A DNA stretch of 64,000 bases, taken from assembly GCA_016490735.1 (NCBI GenBank), contig JAEMWC010000615.1, forward strand, positions 264,501 to 328,500, written 5' to 3'. The notes under the pieces were generated by a model, which made no database searches, had not been told where the DNA came from, and saw nothing but the letters and a program-made list of their open reading frames with translations. The number at the start of each line of letters is the position of its first letter. Position 1 is the first letter of the stretch. Both the position numbers and the translations under genes were made by a program. Positions 9,555 to 20,451 of this stretch are shown piece after piece. Source of the DNA: Pachyseris speciosa (lineage: Eukaryota; Cnidaria; Anthozoa; Scleractinia; Pachyseridae).

Positions 9555-11121
9555 CAGACTAGCTCGCATCGGTCACGTCGAGCCGTGTTACGAGAGCGAA
9601 ATGAACGTGTGTTTGCACTCTTTCTCCAGAATCTCAAAAGCGTTGTCAGTCTTCTGGCCAGAACTGATGAACAAGTGTTGGAAACTGACGTTCTTGGGGA
9701 AACAAGGTGTAGAATACTGGATGCATCGGGAATGGTGTCCTTATTGGTTGATGATGTAATGAGGAGTGACACAAATGCAACTGCAATATCATTATCAGTT
9801 CTCCAAGAGCCCCTGGAGGACCTAAGGCGTTTATTACACCACTTAATTTCCTCTTTGCCTGATTTGATTAGTAGCCGTGAAAATGCAGAATTTTACGATG
9901 AGCTTGATGTGTCGTGCACCACTTAGTCACGAACAAACAGGAAGAGGTCTTAAACGCTATAAAATAACCAAAGATCAACTTGAGCATTTGCGATCACTTT
10001 ATTTTTCCTGGGAGAAAATTGCTCAAATTCTCCAGGTTGGCGTCTCAACCCTTCAACGGCGACGAAAAGAGTTTGGTCTAAGTGACCCTATTGAGGTCTA
10101 TTCAGTCATAACAGACGAGAAACTGGACGACATTTACAGAAGCATAACTGGGAATTCAAGCTCAGGACCTATTACCCCCAACATTGGAAGGAGACTATTT
10201 ATTGGTGCTCTGAGGAGTAGAGGTCTCAACGTCCAAAGGTGGCGAATTAGTAGTGTTTATGGCGTGTTGATCCAGTTGGAACTGCCCTGCGATCGAGAAT
10301 GACTATCCAGCGTAGAAAGTAGTATGTACCAACCCCCAATAGTCTATGGCATACAGATTCGGGCCATAAATTAATAAGGTACAAGCTAATAACACATGTC
10401 TGTATTGACGGGAAGACAAGGCTAATCTTGTATGTTGCTTGTTGTAGTAATAACAAAGCGGAAACAGTCCTTTCTTTGTTTCAAAATGCGGCACAGGAGT
10501 GGGGGTTACCCTCTCGAGTACGTTGTGACTATGGTATGGAGAATTACCATGTTGCTGCTAACATGATAGAACACGAGGACCAGGTAGAGGTAGCATCATT
10601 ACTGGCTCATCTGTCCACAACTCAAGAGTTGAGAGAACACATCGTGATGTTTATTCTGGAGTGTTAACGTTTTATGCTCGTATTTTTGAAGAGCTAGAGG
10701 ATGAAGGTATTCTTGATTTCGTAAACGATGTGCACATATTTAGTCTGCACCACATCTACATTCCCAGAATTGAAAAGTCTTTGCAGGAACTTGTCAGCCA
10801 AATGAATCATCGTCCAGTATCAACTGAAAGAAATCAGTCCCCTTACAAATGTGGGAGAAGGGTATGCTGGAGAACTTGCATTCTGGGCACACTGCATTGC
10901 AACTGAGTGAATCAGAAATTGAGAGGTTTGGAGTAGATCCAGATGGTGTGCTTGCGGTGGAAGACACCGATTATCAAGTGGACATTTCTCCACCATCTGT
11001 CAGCCTTTCAGAGGCACAGGTCACACAGCTTCCACTTCCTTTGGTTAATGATGGAAGCAATGGAAAAGATCTTTATTTACAGTGTATTGAAGTTGTCAAC
11101 AATTTTCTTACTTCAAACTGA
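9546..11121 (+). pseudogene. Integrase-like (DDE) transposase, frameshifted
   Basis: From ATGGCGGCC at the inner edge of the left TIR: an N-terminal charged region, then a helix-turn-helix-like segment (WEKIAQILQVGVSTLQRRRK) and a retroviral-type catalytic core. The core shows the expected order SLWHTDSGHKLIR (first Asp), RVRCDYGMEN (second Asp) and SRVERTHRDV (Glu), spread over 10,360-10,650 in different frames. A C-terminal segment ends near 11,121. The lesions are at least two frame changes (near 10,260 and 10,580) and a TAG near 10,318. The catalytic residues survive but the gene is not translatable as one frame. It resembles a group of integrase-core proteins from fish and cnidarians. 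Its job would be to mobilise the element. Confidence 0.72.
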
Positions 11122-11462
11122 GTCCCTTGAAGTCTGAAAATATTAGTGAAACTGTAGATCGTAGCACATGGTTTATTTTTATTTAAATACCAACGTTGAA
11201 ACTCAGGCTACATGAATAAACCTGTAAGAAAAATATCAAAATCATGCCAAGATGGTTGGGAAACTCTAGGTGTCTTAGCACAGTTTATTTCTATTAAGAT
11301 ACCAACATTTAAACTCGGGTTACATGATTTAATATACCTCTAATTAAAGAAAAATGTCAAAATGGTACATTCAGCCTCAAAACATTGTAACTATAAAAGA
11401 TTTTATAAAGCCTTAACTAAACTGAAACCTGCACTTTTTCGCATTGACAGTAGTCTAACCAA

Positions 11463-13541
11463 TTATTTTTTGCCAAAGTATGACTGTGAAAATGCCATAT
11501 CATACAAAGAGAATAGTTTCTCAGTGGAAGGCAAAGGAAACTGATCAGTTGGCCTTGGCAGCTCAAGCATATTAGTACACGCGTGAGCCATAGGTAGGAA
11601 CCCACCCTCCACTGCTGTGTGTTCCTCTGCACTTTGAACTTGCTGGCTTGCAAGTTTCACTTCTCTAGGTAAAATGAACTCCATTGATGGCTGAAGCATG
11701 AAACCAAGGACAGGCTCTTCTGCTGATCCAGTAGCAAACTGGATAATGTGACTCAAAGCAAGAGTTGTACGGCCACACACTCTTCTTGAAGCTGCTACTT
11801 CTCGCACATATTTCACGAACATTTGATAGACTTCTTTTTCCTTTTTAAGTGCATTTGACCCCTCCTCAGAAAAGTTGGGTTTCAAAATGTGTAAAAGCAT
11901 TTGCCCAGACATTTTATTTTGTGCTAGAGGTCTCAGGAGATACACCAGTGATGGTAGCTGCTGAAGGATGGAAAGAATTCCAAGTTCTTCAAGGCCTCGC
12001 TGAATTTTTCGAACACAGGGGTCACAACATTCTGCTGACAAAATTTGCTGTAGAATGCTTTCCTCCACAAACACAGGAGGTTGGTCATTTTGAAGAAGGG
12101 AAATGGCCATCATAATGCCTACATAGTAGTAGTCTAGTGACAGCAATGGCCGCAAACCATGGTCAAAGTATTTTTCCTTCATTGCACGGTTCATTAATCG
12201 AATCCACTCTTTTCGTGGTCCACCAAGATCAACTGATTCCTCACCCATGAAGTCCACTTAAAATGTAACTCTGTAGTTTGTGATATACTCCAATTCACTA
12301 AAAGTTGTATTCAAAATGTTTTCCCTGTCAATAGTGATGTAGTTGCTGGGTCCTTCAACTGTTTCTTCATAAGTTGTCACTTCTAAAGCTCTGCCAGTCA
12401 CTATTTCGCTTTGGAGAAATTTAAGGACTTCTACCGGGCTTGTCAGACCCTGCTCTTTTACCTTCCTGATAACTGAGTGAATATGAAAGGGACTGGTGTG
12501 TAAATGGTTGTCAGCTGACTGGATGTCTGATGGACTGGCTTGTTCCTGACTGTTATCGCTTACATTAGAAAGATGATCACTAAGGCTACTACTTACTCCA
12601 CAGTTACTCGACAGGATCTGCTGCGTCAAATCTATAAGCAAATCATCTCGACTGTTTGAATCTGTTGGAGACACGGGTTCGATTATCATTTTCCCCATAA
12701 TCAAATACGGGACGTTCAAGTTCTCTGTCACTTGGATCACTGACAGTAAGTTCCCAGAGGGAGCAATAGACTTGAGCAGCAGCTTGGCATCAATTTCCTT
12801 CCCTCTCGGAAGAGTCGGACTCAACAAAGTGCCCCCTGCATTCTTTACGATTTCAAACAACATTTCCTCCATTTTACCAGTCAGTAAGGTCGACAACTCT
12901 CGATGTAGCTGTTTCGCATCCCACTTCCTATTTATATCGAAGCCTGATATGACTCGACCAGATCGTTCTAGTTCAGGTTTTTCACACTTTGTTGGAATTT
13001 TTTCCCTTCCAATTTCTACTACAATGACATCCTTAGAAACTACCTCGGATGACAACTGCCGACCAGCAGGCCGCCTGACCGGATACGGTCGCCACGAAGA
13101 TCTCTCGCACCTTCCTGAAACTCCTCTCCGTCTAGAAGTTTTGGGAAATCTCCTTCGTAATTCTTCTAAAGCATTACTTCCCTGATTACTTTGGCCGTCT
13201 GTAGAAACTGCCGAACACATCGAAGATCGTTCCAACGAGACAGAATTAGTCACAGTTCCACTTGATGGGGAAGGAACTGCCGTATCATTACCAGATCTAG
13301 TTGGGGCTCTTTCTTCAGCCAACGATGCCACTTGATTTATCCTCTGAATCGCGTTTTCCGCAATTGCTCGCACCGATTGGACTGACCAATTTCGCTGGCC
13401 GCCATTTTGGTTTTGACAAGCACATTGCAAGAACACCCCCGCAAAGGCTTCTGGGTGAAAAAAGAGAAAAATAATTCCGCACAACCATAGAATTATTTCC
13501 ACTACCAATGAAAAATAATTCAGTGTTGGAGTAAATGGCAA
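11463..13541 (-). pseudogene. HECT-type ubiquitin-ligase-like protein carried by the transposon (one internal stop)
   Basis: Reading leftwards, a frame of 427 codons covers an Arg/Ser-rich region and a middle region with acidic, Ser-rich segments. It reaches TAA at 12258-12260, and the same frame continues for 264 codons. The continuation is a HECT lobe: MGEESVDLGGPRKEW at the start and LPMAHACTNMLELP near the end, where the Cys matches the catalytic cysteine position of HECT E3 ligases. A single nonsense codon therefore separates the two parts. HECT domains transfer ubiquitin through this cysteine. The role in a transposon is unknown and could be modification of host or transposase proteins. 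The true start may lie at the ATGGCGGCC in the right TIR, which is in another frame. Confidence 0.75.
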
Positions 13542-13811
13542 AGAAAAAATAACTCTAAAAGCGGAGTGACTGGTTAAAAGAGAAAAATAAATTCGATGCT
13601 GAAAGATAATTACCGATTAGAAAAAAATTAATGTTCGTTTAACAAAAATAATTCCAACACACGCAAAAACTAATTCGTAGAGGTTTTGTTAAGGAAAATA
13701 AAACAAATAAATAATTCTAGATAAAGAAAATATTAATACTTAACATATGAAAAATAAATTCCTCTACAAGTAAAAATTAAATGTTGAATTTTGACCAGAA
13801 CGGGCCTTCAC
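13397..13811 (-). repeat. Right terminal inverted repeat (about 415 bp)
   Basis: Reverse-complement partner of 9137-9554, followed at 13812-13818 by the ATAAAAG target duplication. Confidence 0.9.
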
Positions 13812-13818
13812 ATAAAAG

Positions 13819-14721
13819 GGCCAGACATGTCATTTTGGCCGCAACAACTAAATTTTGCTGTTTGGTGTGCAACAACCGGTTGCGGCATTTCAAGAGAAAT
13901 TTTGACGGGAGCTATTTTGCGCGGCAACAAACAGATTCAATCTCTTTACTTGTTTCATGTTTATTTCACCATAAGGCGAATTTTGTGGGAAATGGGCGGT
14001 ATACAAAGCGTGAGCTCACTCCCCGACGACGGCAATTACCGTCAAACAAATAATAAATATGATGTCCCTTATTACAAAAGAATTTGCGCAGAGTTTGGGG
14101 TCGATCCCGGTACAGACTTCAGAAAAGGCCAGAACAATGGAATGGGATATCTTTTCATGTATGATTCATGGGAGGGGGTTTATGCGGAAAAAGGTTGGTA
14201 CTACACAATGGGGCCTCTGATCCATCGAACAAGCGTTTTGCGATGAAAGCGGCGCCAACGACTCAGACACGATTCACTTCATAAAAAACATTCTTGGCGC
14301 CGAAAAGCAGTTTGAAAATTTTATTCCAACCACAGCAAGCCATCTAACAAAAGCTGGGCTTGGTAGATTGAACCAGTCAATAGAGGCATTTTTGTACTGC
14401 ATTCTTGGCGCCCAGGTTAATACTCGCAGCAGCATTCTTGGTTAAGGAGGTAAATCACAGGAAACACAAAGAGAGTTCTTAATTCTTGTAGAGGATGCTG
14501 TTAGAACTCCAGCAATTTCAAAGAGCATTTCTAGATACCAGCTTGCGGTAGACAAAGCAAAGGTTCGTTTGAACCTGGCAGTTGCCACAGACACCTTGCT
14601 TATTCCTGGTAGAATGATAATAAACACCGGAAGCGTGGTTGGTTACAACAACAAACTAAACCAATCAACAGCTGAAACGAGTCTGGGGATAAACAGCGAC
14701 GTGAATCAGGACACAAAATAA
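13819..14721 (+). pseudogene. Structural protein gene of element 1, 3' part
   Basis: Continues the gene cut by the transposon. Recognisable conserved stretches are WPQQLNFAVWCATTGCGIS, FHVYFTIRRILWEMGGIQS and LNQSIEAFLYCILGAQVN, with the stop TAA at 14719-14721. I recall the same blocks in uncharacterised coral proteins of Polinton-like elements, so it is a core gene of this lineage, probably structural. A frame change near 14,220 and a TAA near 14,443 break it further. It is followed 15 bp later by a small membrane-protein gene on the same strand. Confidence 0.68.
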
Positions 14722-14736
14722 TCGGCTCTACACCTT

Positions 14737-15015
14737 ATGGCGGGCGGGCCTTCAAAGCTCAATGTAGCCAACAGCCATCCCTCCAACCCCATCCACAAAG
14801 CTGTAACACAAGCGCAAGGCACAGCCCCCAAAGAACTAAAAAAAAAGTCCCACTCCCAAAAGTGCCCCCGAAAGAATTTCCCGAGCCAAAAAACGTTGAC
14901 ACCGTAATTCCAAGACCGGTGCTGATGAGGCCACGAGACAAATAAAATTATCATTGGGGTGGGAGCCATTTTAATCGCTGGAATTGCTTTTGTCTCGATT
15001 TACTCATACAGGTAA
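14737..15015 (+). pseudogene. Small membrane protein of element 1 (frameshifted)
   Basis: Starts ATGGCGGGCGGGCC. The N-terminal two thirds are Pro/Lys-rich and the C-terminus is a single hydrophobic helix (IIIGVGAILIAGIAFVSIY) ending SYR and TAA at 15013-15015. The A9 run at 14838-14846 shifts the frame and a second shift lies near 14,942. It is tail-to-tail with the next gene, with one base between the stop codons. A single-pass protein of this shape is usual for small virion or membrane proteins. The function is unknown. Confidence 0.55.
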
Positions 15016-15016
15016 T

Positions 15017-16265
15017 TCACCTGTTTTTCTTGACATACCTTTCCACCAGAAAAGCAACAACAGCCAGAATAATCAGCCACGTGTGCTCGGCCAGAAAACT
15101 GACTGCCTGGCCGGCAGTTTTGAAAAGGAGGGGAACGATCGAGCCGATCAGACCGGGCAGAAGCGAAGCCGTTTTTTCCCGATCTCTTTCAATCCTTTGC
15201 CGAGCCCTTTGCCGAGCGCTTTGAAGGAGTTAGTTATTGCGCCAATAACGGCCCCGATTGTGACTCCGGCGGCTAGAACGATCGCTATTAAGGTAACGCC
15301 GTATTTTTTGAAAATCTCTTTGATCTTTTCACGAAGAGGAAGCGCCCTTTCTCTTTACGCAATCTGCGTCTGCAAGCGCGCGAGCTCTTGTTGGTTTTCA
15401 TCCACCCTTTCTCGTGAAGCCTCTTTTTCAGAATGTGAGGCATTAGGGTCATCGATTATCGCCTTATCTTCATCAATTTTTTTTCTGAATCTCGGCGTCT
15501 AGTTCCCTCAAGTCATCAAAAGGTTTTGTGGTGTTAAGACCTTCTTCAAGAGCGTTTCGTTTGCTTTCTTGGGCTGCGATTCTTGCACTTATTTGATCGC
15601 CTTGCGTTTGTTCTTTTCTTATTTGCTTCGCTTGTTTTTCAAGGGAAGCAATCTCTTTTTTCGCGTTTTCAAAATCAAGTTTATAGTTTCTAACTCGGTG
15701 CCGAAGCTCGCGCAATTCTGATTCGTTTCAACGTTGTCCCAAGTTGATCAATTTTGGATTGGGTTCGCTCGATTCTTATTCTAAGATCTTTAACTTTTTG
15801 CGCTTCCGCTTCTTTTTGCGCGTTGATCCTCTCCGCATCTTTGAGTTGTTATTCCGCTTCTCTCAAACTCTCTCTGTTTTGTCTTATTTCTTTGCCATAT
15901 TGAGAAATTTCCTCTTCTGCTGTTTGCCCAAGAGGGTCTCCAGAAAACTTTAGTTTCACCGCCTTTTGGGCCAAATGAAACGATTGTCTCCTCATTGCCA
16001 GGCTTTTTGCCAAACCCGATTGAGCGCATTCGTGCAAAGTCTACCCGGGGGAACCGCTTTTTAATCCAGACTTTTCCTTTTCAATCAACGCTGGCTTGTC
16101 TTCATCATGAATGAAACGACCAAGCAGAGGTATCTCATCGCTGTATCTGGCAGCCCGCTGTATTCCTCTTGCATTGTTTTCATTTCAAATTGCTCGTGAT
16201 GCGAACCGTATGGTGTGGATGCTGCATCTGGTCGAAAGCGGCCGGTCGTGTTGACCTCCTGTTCG

Positions 16266-16320
<55 letters not shown>

Positions 16321-16402
16321 AATCAAGTTGATGGTCGAGATCAGGCTGATCAATTCCAAAGTCTTCCCCTTCGCCTATGGGCGGAAAACCACCTTCCGCC
16401 AT
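15017..16402 (-). pseudogene. Large coiled-coil protein of element 1 (broken)
   Basis: The start is ATGGCGGAAGGTGG at 16402, preceded by the palindrome CTTTGCAAAG. Order along the protein: MAEGGFPPIGEGEDFG, a long poly-Asp run encoded by an ATC/GAT microsatellite (16261-16320), a segment EYSGLPDTAM, a domain with SFGPKGGETKVF, long coiled coils, and a hydrophobic C-terminus (HTWLIILAVVAFLVERY) ending at 15017-15019. I recall the same architecture in coral Polinton-like elements. Several frame changes (near 15,170, 15,480, 15,720, 16,030 and 16,090) break it. It is likely structural, with a membrane anchor at the C-terminus. The Asp run looks like repeat expansion. Confidence 0.68.
16261..16320 (+). 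repeat. (ATC)n microsatellite inside coiled-coil gene
   Basis: About 20 trinucleotide repeats, coding for poly-Asp on the - strand. Isoleucine-run ORFs on the + strand here are shadows. Confidence 0.9.
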
Positions 16403-16500
16403 CTTTGCAAAGAAATGAATTGTTTGTTCAAATAATGAATATTATTCACCAGTTAATTTTTAATTGAAGAAAAAAAAATTGGCATAGCATAATATTAATT

Positions 16501-16511
16501 GTCTGAAAGAC
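16501..16511 (+). promoter_or_regulatory. GTCTGAAAGAC motif, 8 bp before capsid-like gene start
   Basis: An exact 11-mer with inverted halves (GTCT-GAA-AGAC) that recurs at 19079, 19094 and 20397, and as an exact complement at 7874-7884. It sits 8 bp before the ATG at 16520. It is a candidate element-specific transcription or RNA signal; the function is inferred from recurrence only. Confidence 0.5.
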
Positions 16512-16519
16512 GTGGTAAA

Positions 16520-17770
16520 ATGGAGAAGAGCAGGGGTACAGAGGTGCAGAAAAACCTTCTCCTAACACACAAAGAAAAAACACCCTGGGCGATGAAAGCG
16601 GAGCGCAAGGTTAATCGTATAACTTTCGACAAGACGGATGCAGGCCCAGAAGAAACTCTTTACGTTTTAGTTCCCAAACTTAATGAAAACGAAGTATTAG
16701 TTCCCGGCTCACTCTACTTGCTGTTCGACATCGACTTGACCGGCGGCCACGCCAACAACCACCTCGTGCAAAACGTATCGCGGGCGCTGGTTGACAAGCT
16801 GGTCGTGAAGTAAGGGGGAACCATTCTACAGGACACGGTCGGGTATGATATTTTCAAAATCTGGGAGGACCTTTTTCTTTCCCAGGAGGAGCGGGAAAAC
16901 ATGTTGCTCGAGGGCATCCAGAGCGACAACCTCAACAAAATCCGCTCAAACGCTGGAGACAAGCCCACCTCAGTTGTCGTTGCTGAAACCAACCTGGAAT
17001 CAAGTTACAAAAAAAAAGTACAGGATCCGGCTTGACCACCAGATTATTTCCGACGACGGAATCTTTTATCCCCAAGCTCTTTACCATAATCTTGTTTTCG
17101 AGCTGACCCTCGCAAGCGCCGACAATGTCGTGAAAGGCGCGGATACAAAGAAACTAAAATACAAACTAACAAACATCCAGATTAGGTACGAAATGATGAG
17201 AAGCAAGGATTTGGCTGCTAAGGCACAAATTGTTTACACCTCTGGAACAGAGTTTTTGTACAATCATGTGCATCGGGAAGAAGTTATTTCATTTGTAAAA
17301 GGAACAAAAACCCGGTTGAACCTCCGGGTAAACTCACAAAGAAGGTCATTGAAAGGAATTCTTCTACGTTTCATTGAGCCTTATACAGCGGGAGCCAGTT
17401 TTTCAATCCCGACATAACTAAGGTCAGCGTCACGGTTAACGAATCGCCCAACCGGCTGTACAACAACGGTCTCGACGGCAAGGACATTTGGGAGGAGGTT
17501 AGCCGCTTTTTCATGAAAAAGACGATCACAATGCAACACATGAATTTGACGAAGTTTTACACAGGAGACCGCTTAGGGCTTCTTCTTGATTTGCGGTCAA
17601 TGGCATCTCAGGAAATGCATGGTAGCGGAGTGAGGCTGGTAAACACAAAAGACGGTGTGCAGCTTGAGATAGAGCGGACCGCCAGCGGCTCTGGAAACGT
17701 TAATTGCCACATTTTCACAATCAGCGACTCGCAGTTTAACATTATTAATCAGCAATTTGAATCTGTCTAG
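16520..17770 (+). pseudogene. Capsid-like protein of element 1 (broken)
   Basis: Starts ATGGAGAAGAGCAGG. Conserved blocks in order: AERKVNRITFDKTDAG, VPKLNENEVLVPGSL, LVQNVSRALVDKLVVK, GYDIFKIWEDLFL, YRIRLDHQIISDDGIFYPQA, and a C-terminal part with MHGSGVRLVNTKDGVQLEIE. The all-beta character, length (about 415 codons), and position next to the packaging ATPase fit a major capsid protein, but this is inference; I recall the family only as uncharacterised coral proteins. Lesions are a TAA at 16811-16813, a frame change in the A9 run at 17009-17017, and a break at about 17,415. The frames on both sides of every break still look coding. Confidence 0.66.
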
Positions 17771-17831
17771 TATTAATAGTTTGTTCGTTGAACTTTGTTC
17801 GCTGTCCGTTACGTTAGAACAAGAACAATAA

Positions 17832-18436
17832 ATGAACCCCGACAACATTCCTTTCAACGCCTTGGTCGTCGACCCGACAAATTCGGGTAAAACACAGCTC
17901 ATTGTGAACCAGCTTTGTGGACCTTTCTACGGAAAGCTCGACTTCATTGTGCTCATCTGCCCGACTTTCGCTTACAACAAGACCTACCACCGAATCGGCG
18001 AAAGGGATCCGCGAATGGAAATCGTGATTTGCGAGCAGCATGAGGTAGAAACATGGTTGACGATTGCAAAATTTGCATTCGCGAGGACCAACACCCTGAT
18101 CATTCTTGATGACTGCGCGGCTTCGAGAGATGTGAAAGGGCGCACAGGCGAGCTGGTTAACCTCGCTTTCTCTGCCCACCACATATCAATAAGCGTGTGG
18201 GTGCTGCCCAAAAGTACACAAGGATCACGGCCTCATTCTGCGAAAATGTTGCAGCGGTCGTTCCTTTTTACACCCCCGCGTCCAAGACAATGAAAATTAT
18301 CTTTGAGGATTTTGCCGGCGAGCTTTCCGCAGAGGCGTACAAAGCGCTCATTGCGCAGTTGAAATCGAAAAAGTTCGCGTGATTTGTCTTTTCTCTGCGG
18401 GACCCTTTCGCAATCGAGCTTGTGAAACCGAATTGA
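17832..18436 (+). pseudogene. A32/FtsK-type genome-packaging ATPase of element 1 (broken)
   Basis: Starts ATGAACCCCGAC. The P-loop reads DPTNSGKTQ, where the usual first Gly of GPTNSGKT is Asp. The Walker B segment is TLIILDDC. Downstream are RTGELVNLAFSAHHISISVW and a C-terminal part with FYTPASKTMKIIFEDFAGEL. A frame change near 18,200 and a TGA at 18380-18382 break the gene, which then reads on to 18436. These ATPases pump DNA into Polinton and NCLDV-type capsids. It lies directly after the capsid-like gene on the same strand. The Asp in the P-loop would be expected to hurt nucleotide binding. Confidence 0.78.
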
Positions 18437-18478
18437 AAAAATGAAAATATGGTATACCACCGTTTGTGAACAAAAGCA

Positions 18479-19010
18479 ATGGCAGAAGAAGAGCAAGCGA
18501 TTACAGAAGTTTTGAAACTTCTGGAAGTCGATCCGGAAACCAGCGAGCCTATGCAAGGTCCCGACATCCCTGCTATGCGTGAGCAGCTGGCTGTGTTGGT
18601 GTCGACTGGCAAGTGCAAGGAGGCTATCGGGGTTGCGTTTACACATGAGCAGGTGAAGCGCCTCACCGATAAAAAGTTCAGAAGTACAGCAAAAGGTACG
18701 AGGCTTTCGTGGGCACCAAAACAACAGAAAGCCTGATCGACAGCTTTATTTATTTGGCCACCAAAGCTGTCGGAACTTTTCTTAACATTAAAGATGTTGA
18801 AGCTTACCAGGAAGAGAAAAAAAAGATTACATTCTTAAGAAAGAGCTTTCTTGCCTTGCTGGCTCCCTTTCATTAAAGTGCGGGCGGTTACTCGCGGTGG
18901 CCAATGCGGCGCTGATAGCCACTAAGCACATTGATTTTTCCAAACCTGTGAATAGTAATGTTGAGGAAAGCTCAATAAAAGCTGAGGAAAGCTCAGCAAA
19001 TGGTGAGTAA
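18479..19010 (+). pseudogene. Conserved element 1 protein, helical (frameshifted)
   Basis: Starts ATGGCAGAAGAAGAGC. A first acidic part (ITEVLKLLEVDPETSEP) is followed by FTHEQVKRLTDKK, a frame change near 18,690, and then an alpha-helical part with SLIDSFIYLATKAVG and CGRLLAVANAALIATKHIDF, ending with an acidic Ser-rich tail at 19008-19010. I recall relatives in cnidarian Polinton-like elements, always uncharacterised. It sits in the row of same-strand genes after the ATPase. No catalytic motif was seen. Confidence 0.55.
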
Positions 19011-19078
19011 TTATTAACCAATGCTGTGTGAACCAAAGTTTTCATTTGAACAAATAATATTTTTATGTTAGTAACGCT

Positions 19079-19104
19079 GTCTGAAAGACAATTGTCTGAA
19101 AGAC
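19079..19104 (+). promoter_or_regulatory. Doubled GTCTGAAAGAC motif directly before a start codon
   Basis: Exact copies at 19079-19089 and 19094-19104, with the ATG at 19106. The double copy so close to the start is the strongest single case for a regulatory role. Confidence 0.55.
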
Positions 19105-19105
19105 G

Positions 19106-19623
19106 ATGGCGGACAAACCATCTGAAAACCAAACGGGCCACGAAGAAAAGGGTAAAGAAATTTCTGCCTATGGGCAGAAAAAAGATATTACAGAACAGGC
19201 GACAAACGCAAACCCGCCAGAAAAACCTCGCGTTAAAAACTCCAAGCGGGTGGCCGCAGGCAAACCAAGCACCAAAAAAACGTGCCAGGCGCGCGAAGCA
19301 CAAAGAAAGGCTGCTGCCGAGGCCGCTGTTATAATCGCTAATAACAAGGCGGAAAAGGCCAAAAAAAGAGAATCCTCAATACAGGAAATAAACACCCCTG
19401 AAGACGAACGGAAAAGTTCATCGAGCTATGGATTAAGCATAGTGTTATTGTCTCGTTAATAGGAATTTACTACAAAAGAGAAGAAATTAAATCTACTTTA
19501 AATACCACAATTCTGAAAGACAATAGTAAACTTCCGCCCCAGGACGGAAAGGTTGAAGAGCCAAAAAGTGAAGAAAATTTTTCTGCTCCACCCATCAAAC
19601 ATGGATTAAGAAAAATGGCTTAA
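19106..19623 (+). pseudogene. Basic membrane-anchored protein of element 1 (frameshifted)
   Basis: Starts ATGGCGGACAAACC. Lys/Ala-rich N-terminal half (KNSKRVAAGKPSTKK, KAAAEAAVIIANNKAEKAKK) followed, in a second frame, by a hydrophobic segment (HSVIVSLIGIYYKREE) and an acidic tail ending at 19621-19623. The shift lies near 19,410. A charged protein with one membrane segment fits a DNA-binding or tegument-like role, but I cannot assign one. Confidence 0.5.
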
Positions 19624-19690
19624 ATCATTTCCTGCCCAGGCAGGAGATCCTTTTGAAAAAAGACGGAAATTTTGGCATATTATATATTTT

Positions 19691-20064
19691 ATGCAAAGCA
19701 GTACTTCCGCACCAAGTCGCATTGGTATGGTTGAGCAAAATTTGGCACAAGTAGTTTTATACGCCGCTGGAGTTTTTTCCGTTTCTTGCGTTTTATGTTT
19801 CATTAATTGGAAGGGTTTCAAAACTATAGGAGTTATTTTAAAGACACCTTTTTTGTGGAGGAAGATCTTCCTGCCTTTGGGCAGGAAAATGAAGATGGAG
19901 AGGATGAATATGATTGTTTAAAAGACGATTCTCCTTCGGAGGAAGTTCCGAACGATTTGTTATTTGATGAAGATGATGAATGCAAACAGCATTTCGACAA
20001 ATCTGCAAAAAACCAAATAGTTAATGAAAAGTTAAAATCAGAACCACCAAATTATTTTATTTAA
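19691..20064 (+). pseudogene. Small membrane protein with acidic tail (frameshifted)
   Basis: The first frame opens at ATGCAAAGCAGT with a hydrophobic segment (VVLYAAGVFSVSCVLCFI). After a shift at a T run near 19,845 a second frame gives a strongly acidic tail (FGQENEDGEDEYDCLKDD) ending at 20064. The stretch is more AT-rich than its neighbours. Not recognised. Confidence 0.4.
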
Positions 20065-20104
20065 ATTTTATTAATTAAACTTTTGTTACATTTTTTATAT
20101 CGCG

Positions 20105-20358
20105 ATGGTTCGCAATAGTTTTATCAAAAATGTGTTTTCAACATTTTGTGCTCTTGGAGCTACTGCTGCTTTAATTGTTTTTAATGTTGCAGCAGGTTTT
20201 ACTATAATTTCTATTAACAAAAAGGGACGTGAGGTAATATGTCATATTAATGAAGCCCCTTTCGAATATGATGAAGAAGAAAATTTAATAAGATTTTTGA
20301 AAAGATTGATGAATTAAAGGAACTTTGCAAGAAGAAAGAAGATCAGCCCGCAAATTAA
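20105..20358 (+). pseudogene. Small single-pass membrane protein (frameshifted near end)
   Basis: Starts ATGGTTCGCAATAG. A hydrophobic segment (TFCALGATAALIVFNVAAGF) is followed by a charged tail. The first frame stops at 20317. A shift at the T5 run near 20,294 leads into a coding-like KELCKKKEDQPAN ending at 20358. Not recognised. Its neighbours are other small membrane proteins. Confidence 0.4.
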
Positions 20359-20396
20359 TTTCATTTAAAGTCTTGCCACTTGGAATACTGTCAACT

Positions 20397-20407
20397 GTCT
20401 GAAAGAC
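20397..20407 (+). promoter_or_regulatory. GTCTGAAAGAC motif before a short gene
   Basis: Exact copy of the 11-mer, 44 bp upstream of the ATG at 20452. Confidence 0.45.
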
Positions 20408-20451
20408 AAAGGACAAATACCATTTCTGACAACAAGCTTGTCAAAACAATA

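Larger units (their letters stand above)
9137..13811. mobile_element. 4.7-kb DNA transposon with long TIRs, integrase-like transposase and HECT-domain gene
   Basis: The ends are a near-identical inverted repeat: 9137-9554 matches the complement of 13397-13811, starting TGAAGGCCCGTTCTGG. The flanks carry the exact 7-bp direct repeat ATAAAAG at 9130-9136 and 13812-13818, a target-site duplication. Removing the element plus one ATAAAAG restores the register of the host structural gene, which proves insertion into element 1. Inside are two convergent genes: an integrase-like transposase on the + strand and a HECT-domain protein on the - strand. The first codons of both lie in or next to the TIRs, so both may be driven by the same duplicated promoter. 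I recall paired integrase-core and HECT-like genes in fish and cnidarian genomes, but cannot name the superfamily. Confidence 0.88.

Noticed and set aside
12772..13185. 137-residue + strand protein
   Set aside because: It is antisense to the long HECT-containing frame.
14920..14945. CTGATGAGGCCACGAGAC as a further hammerhead core
   Set aside because: There is no GAAA box or matching helices downstream, and the bases lie in the coding frame of the small membrane protein.
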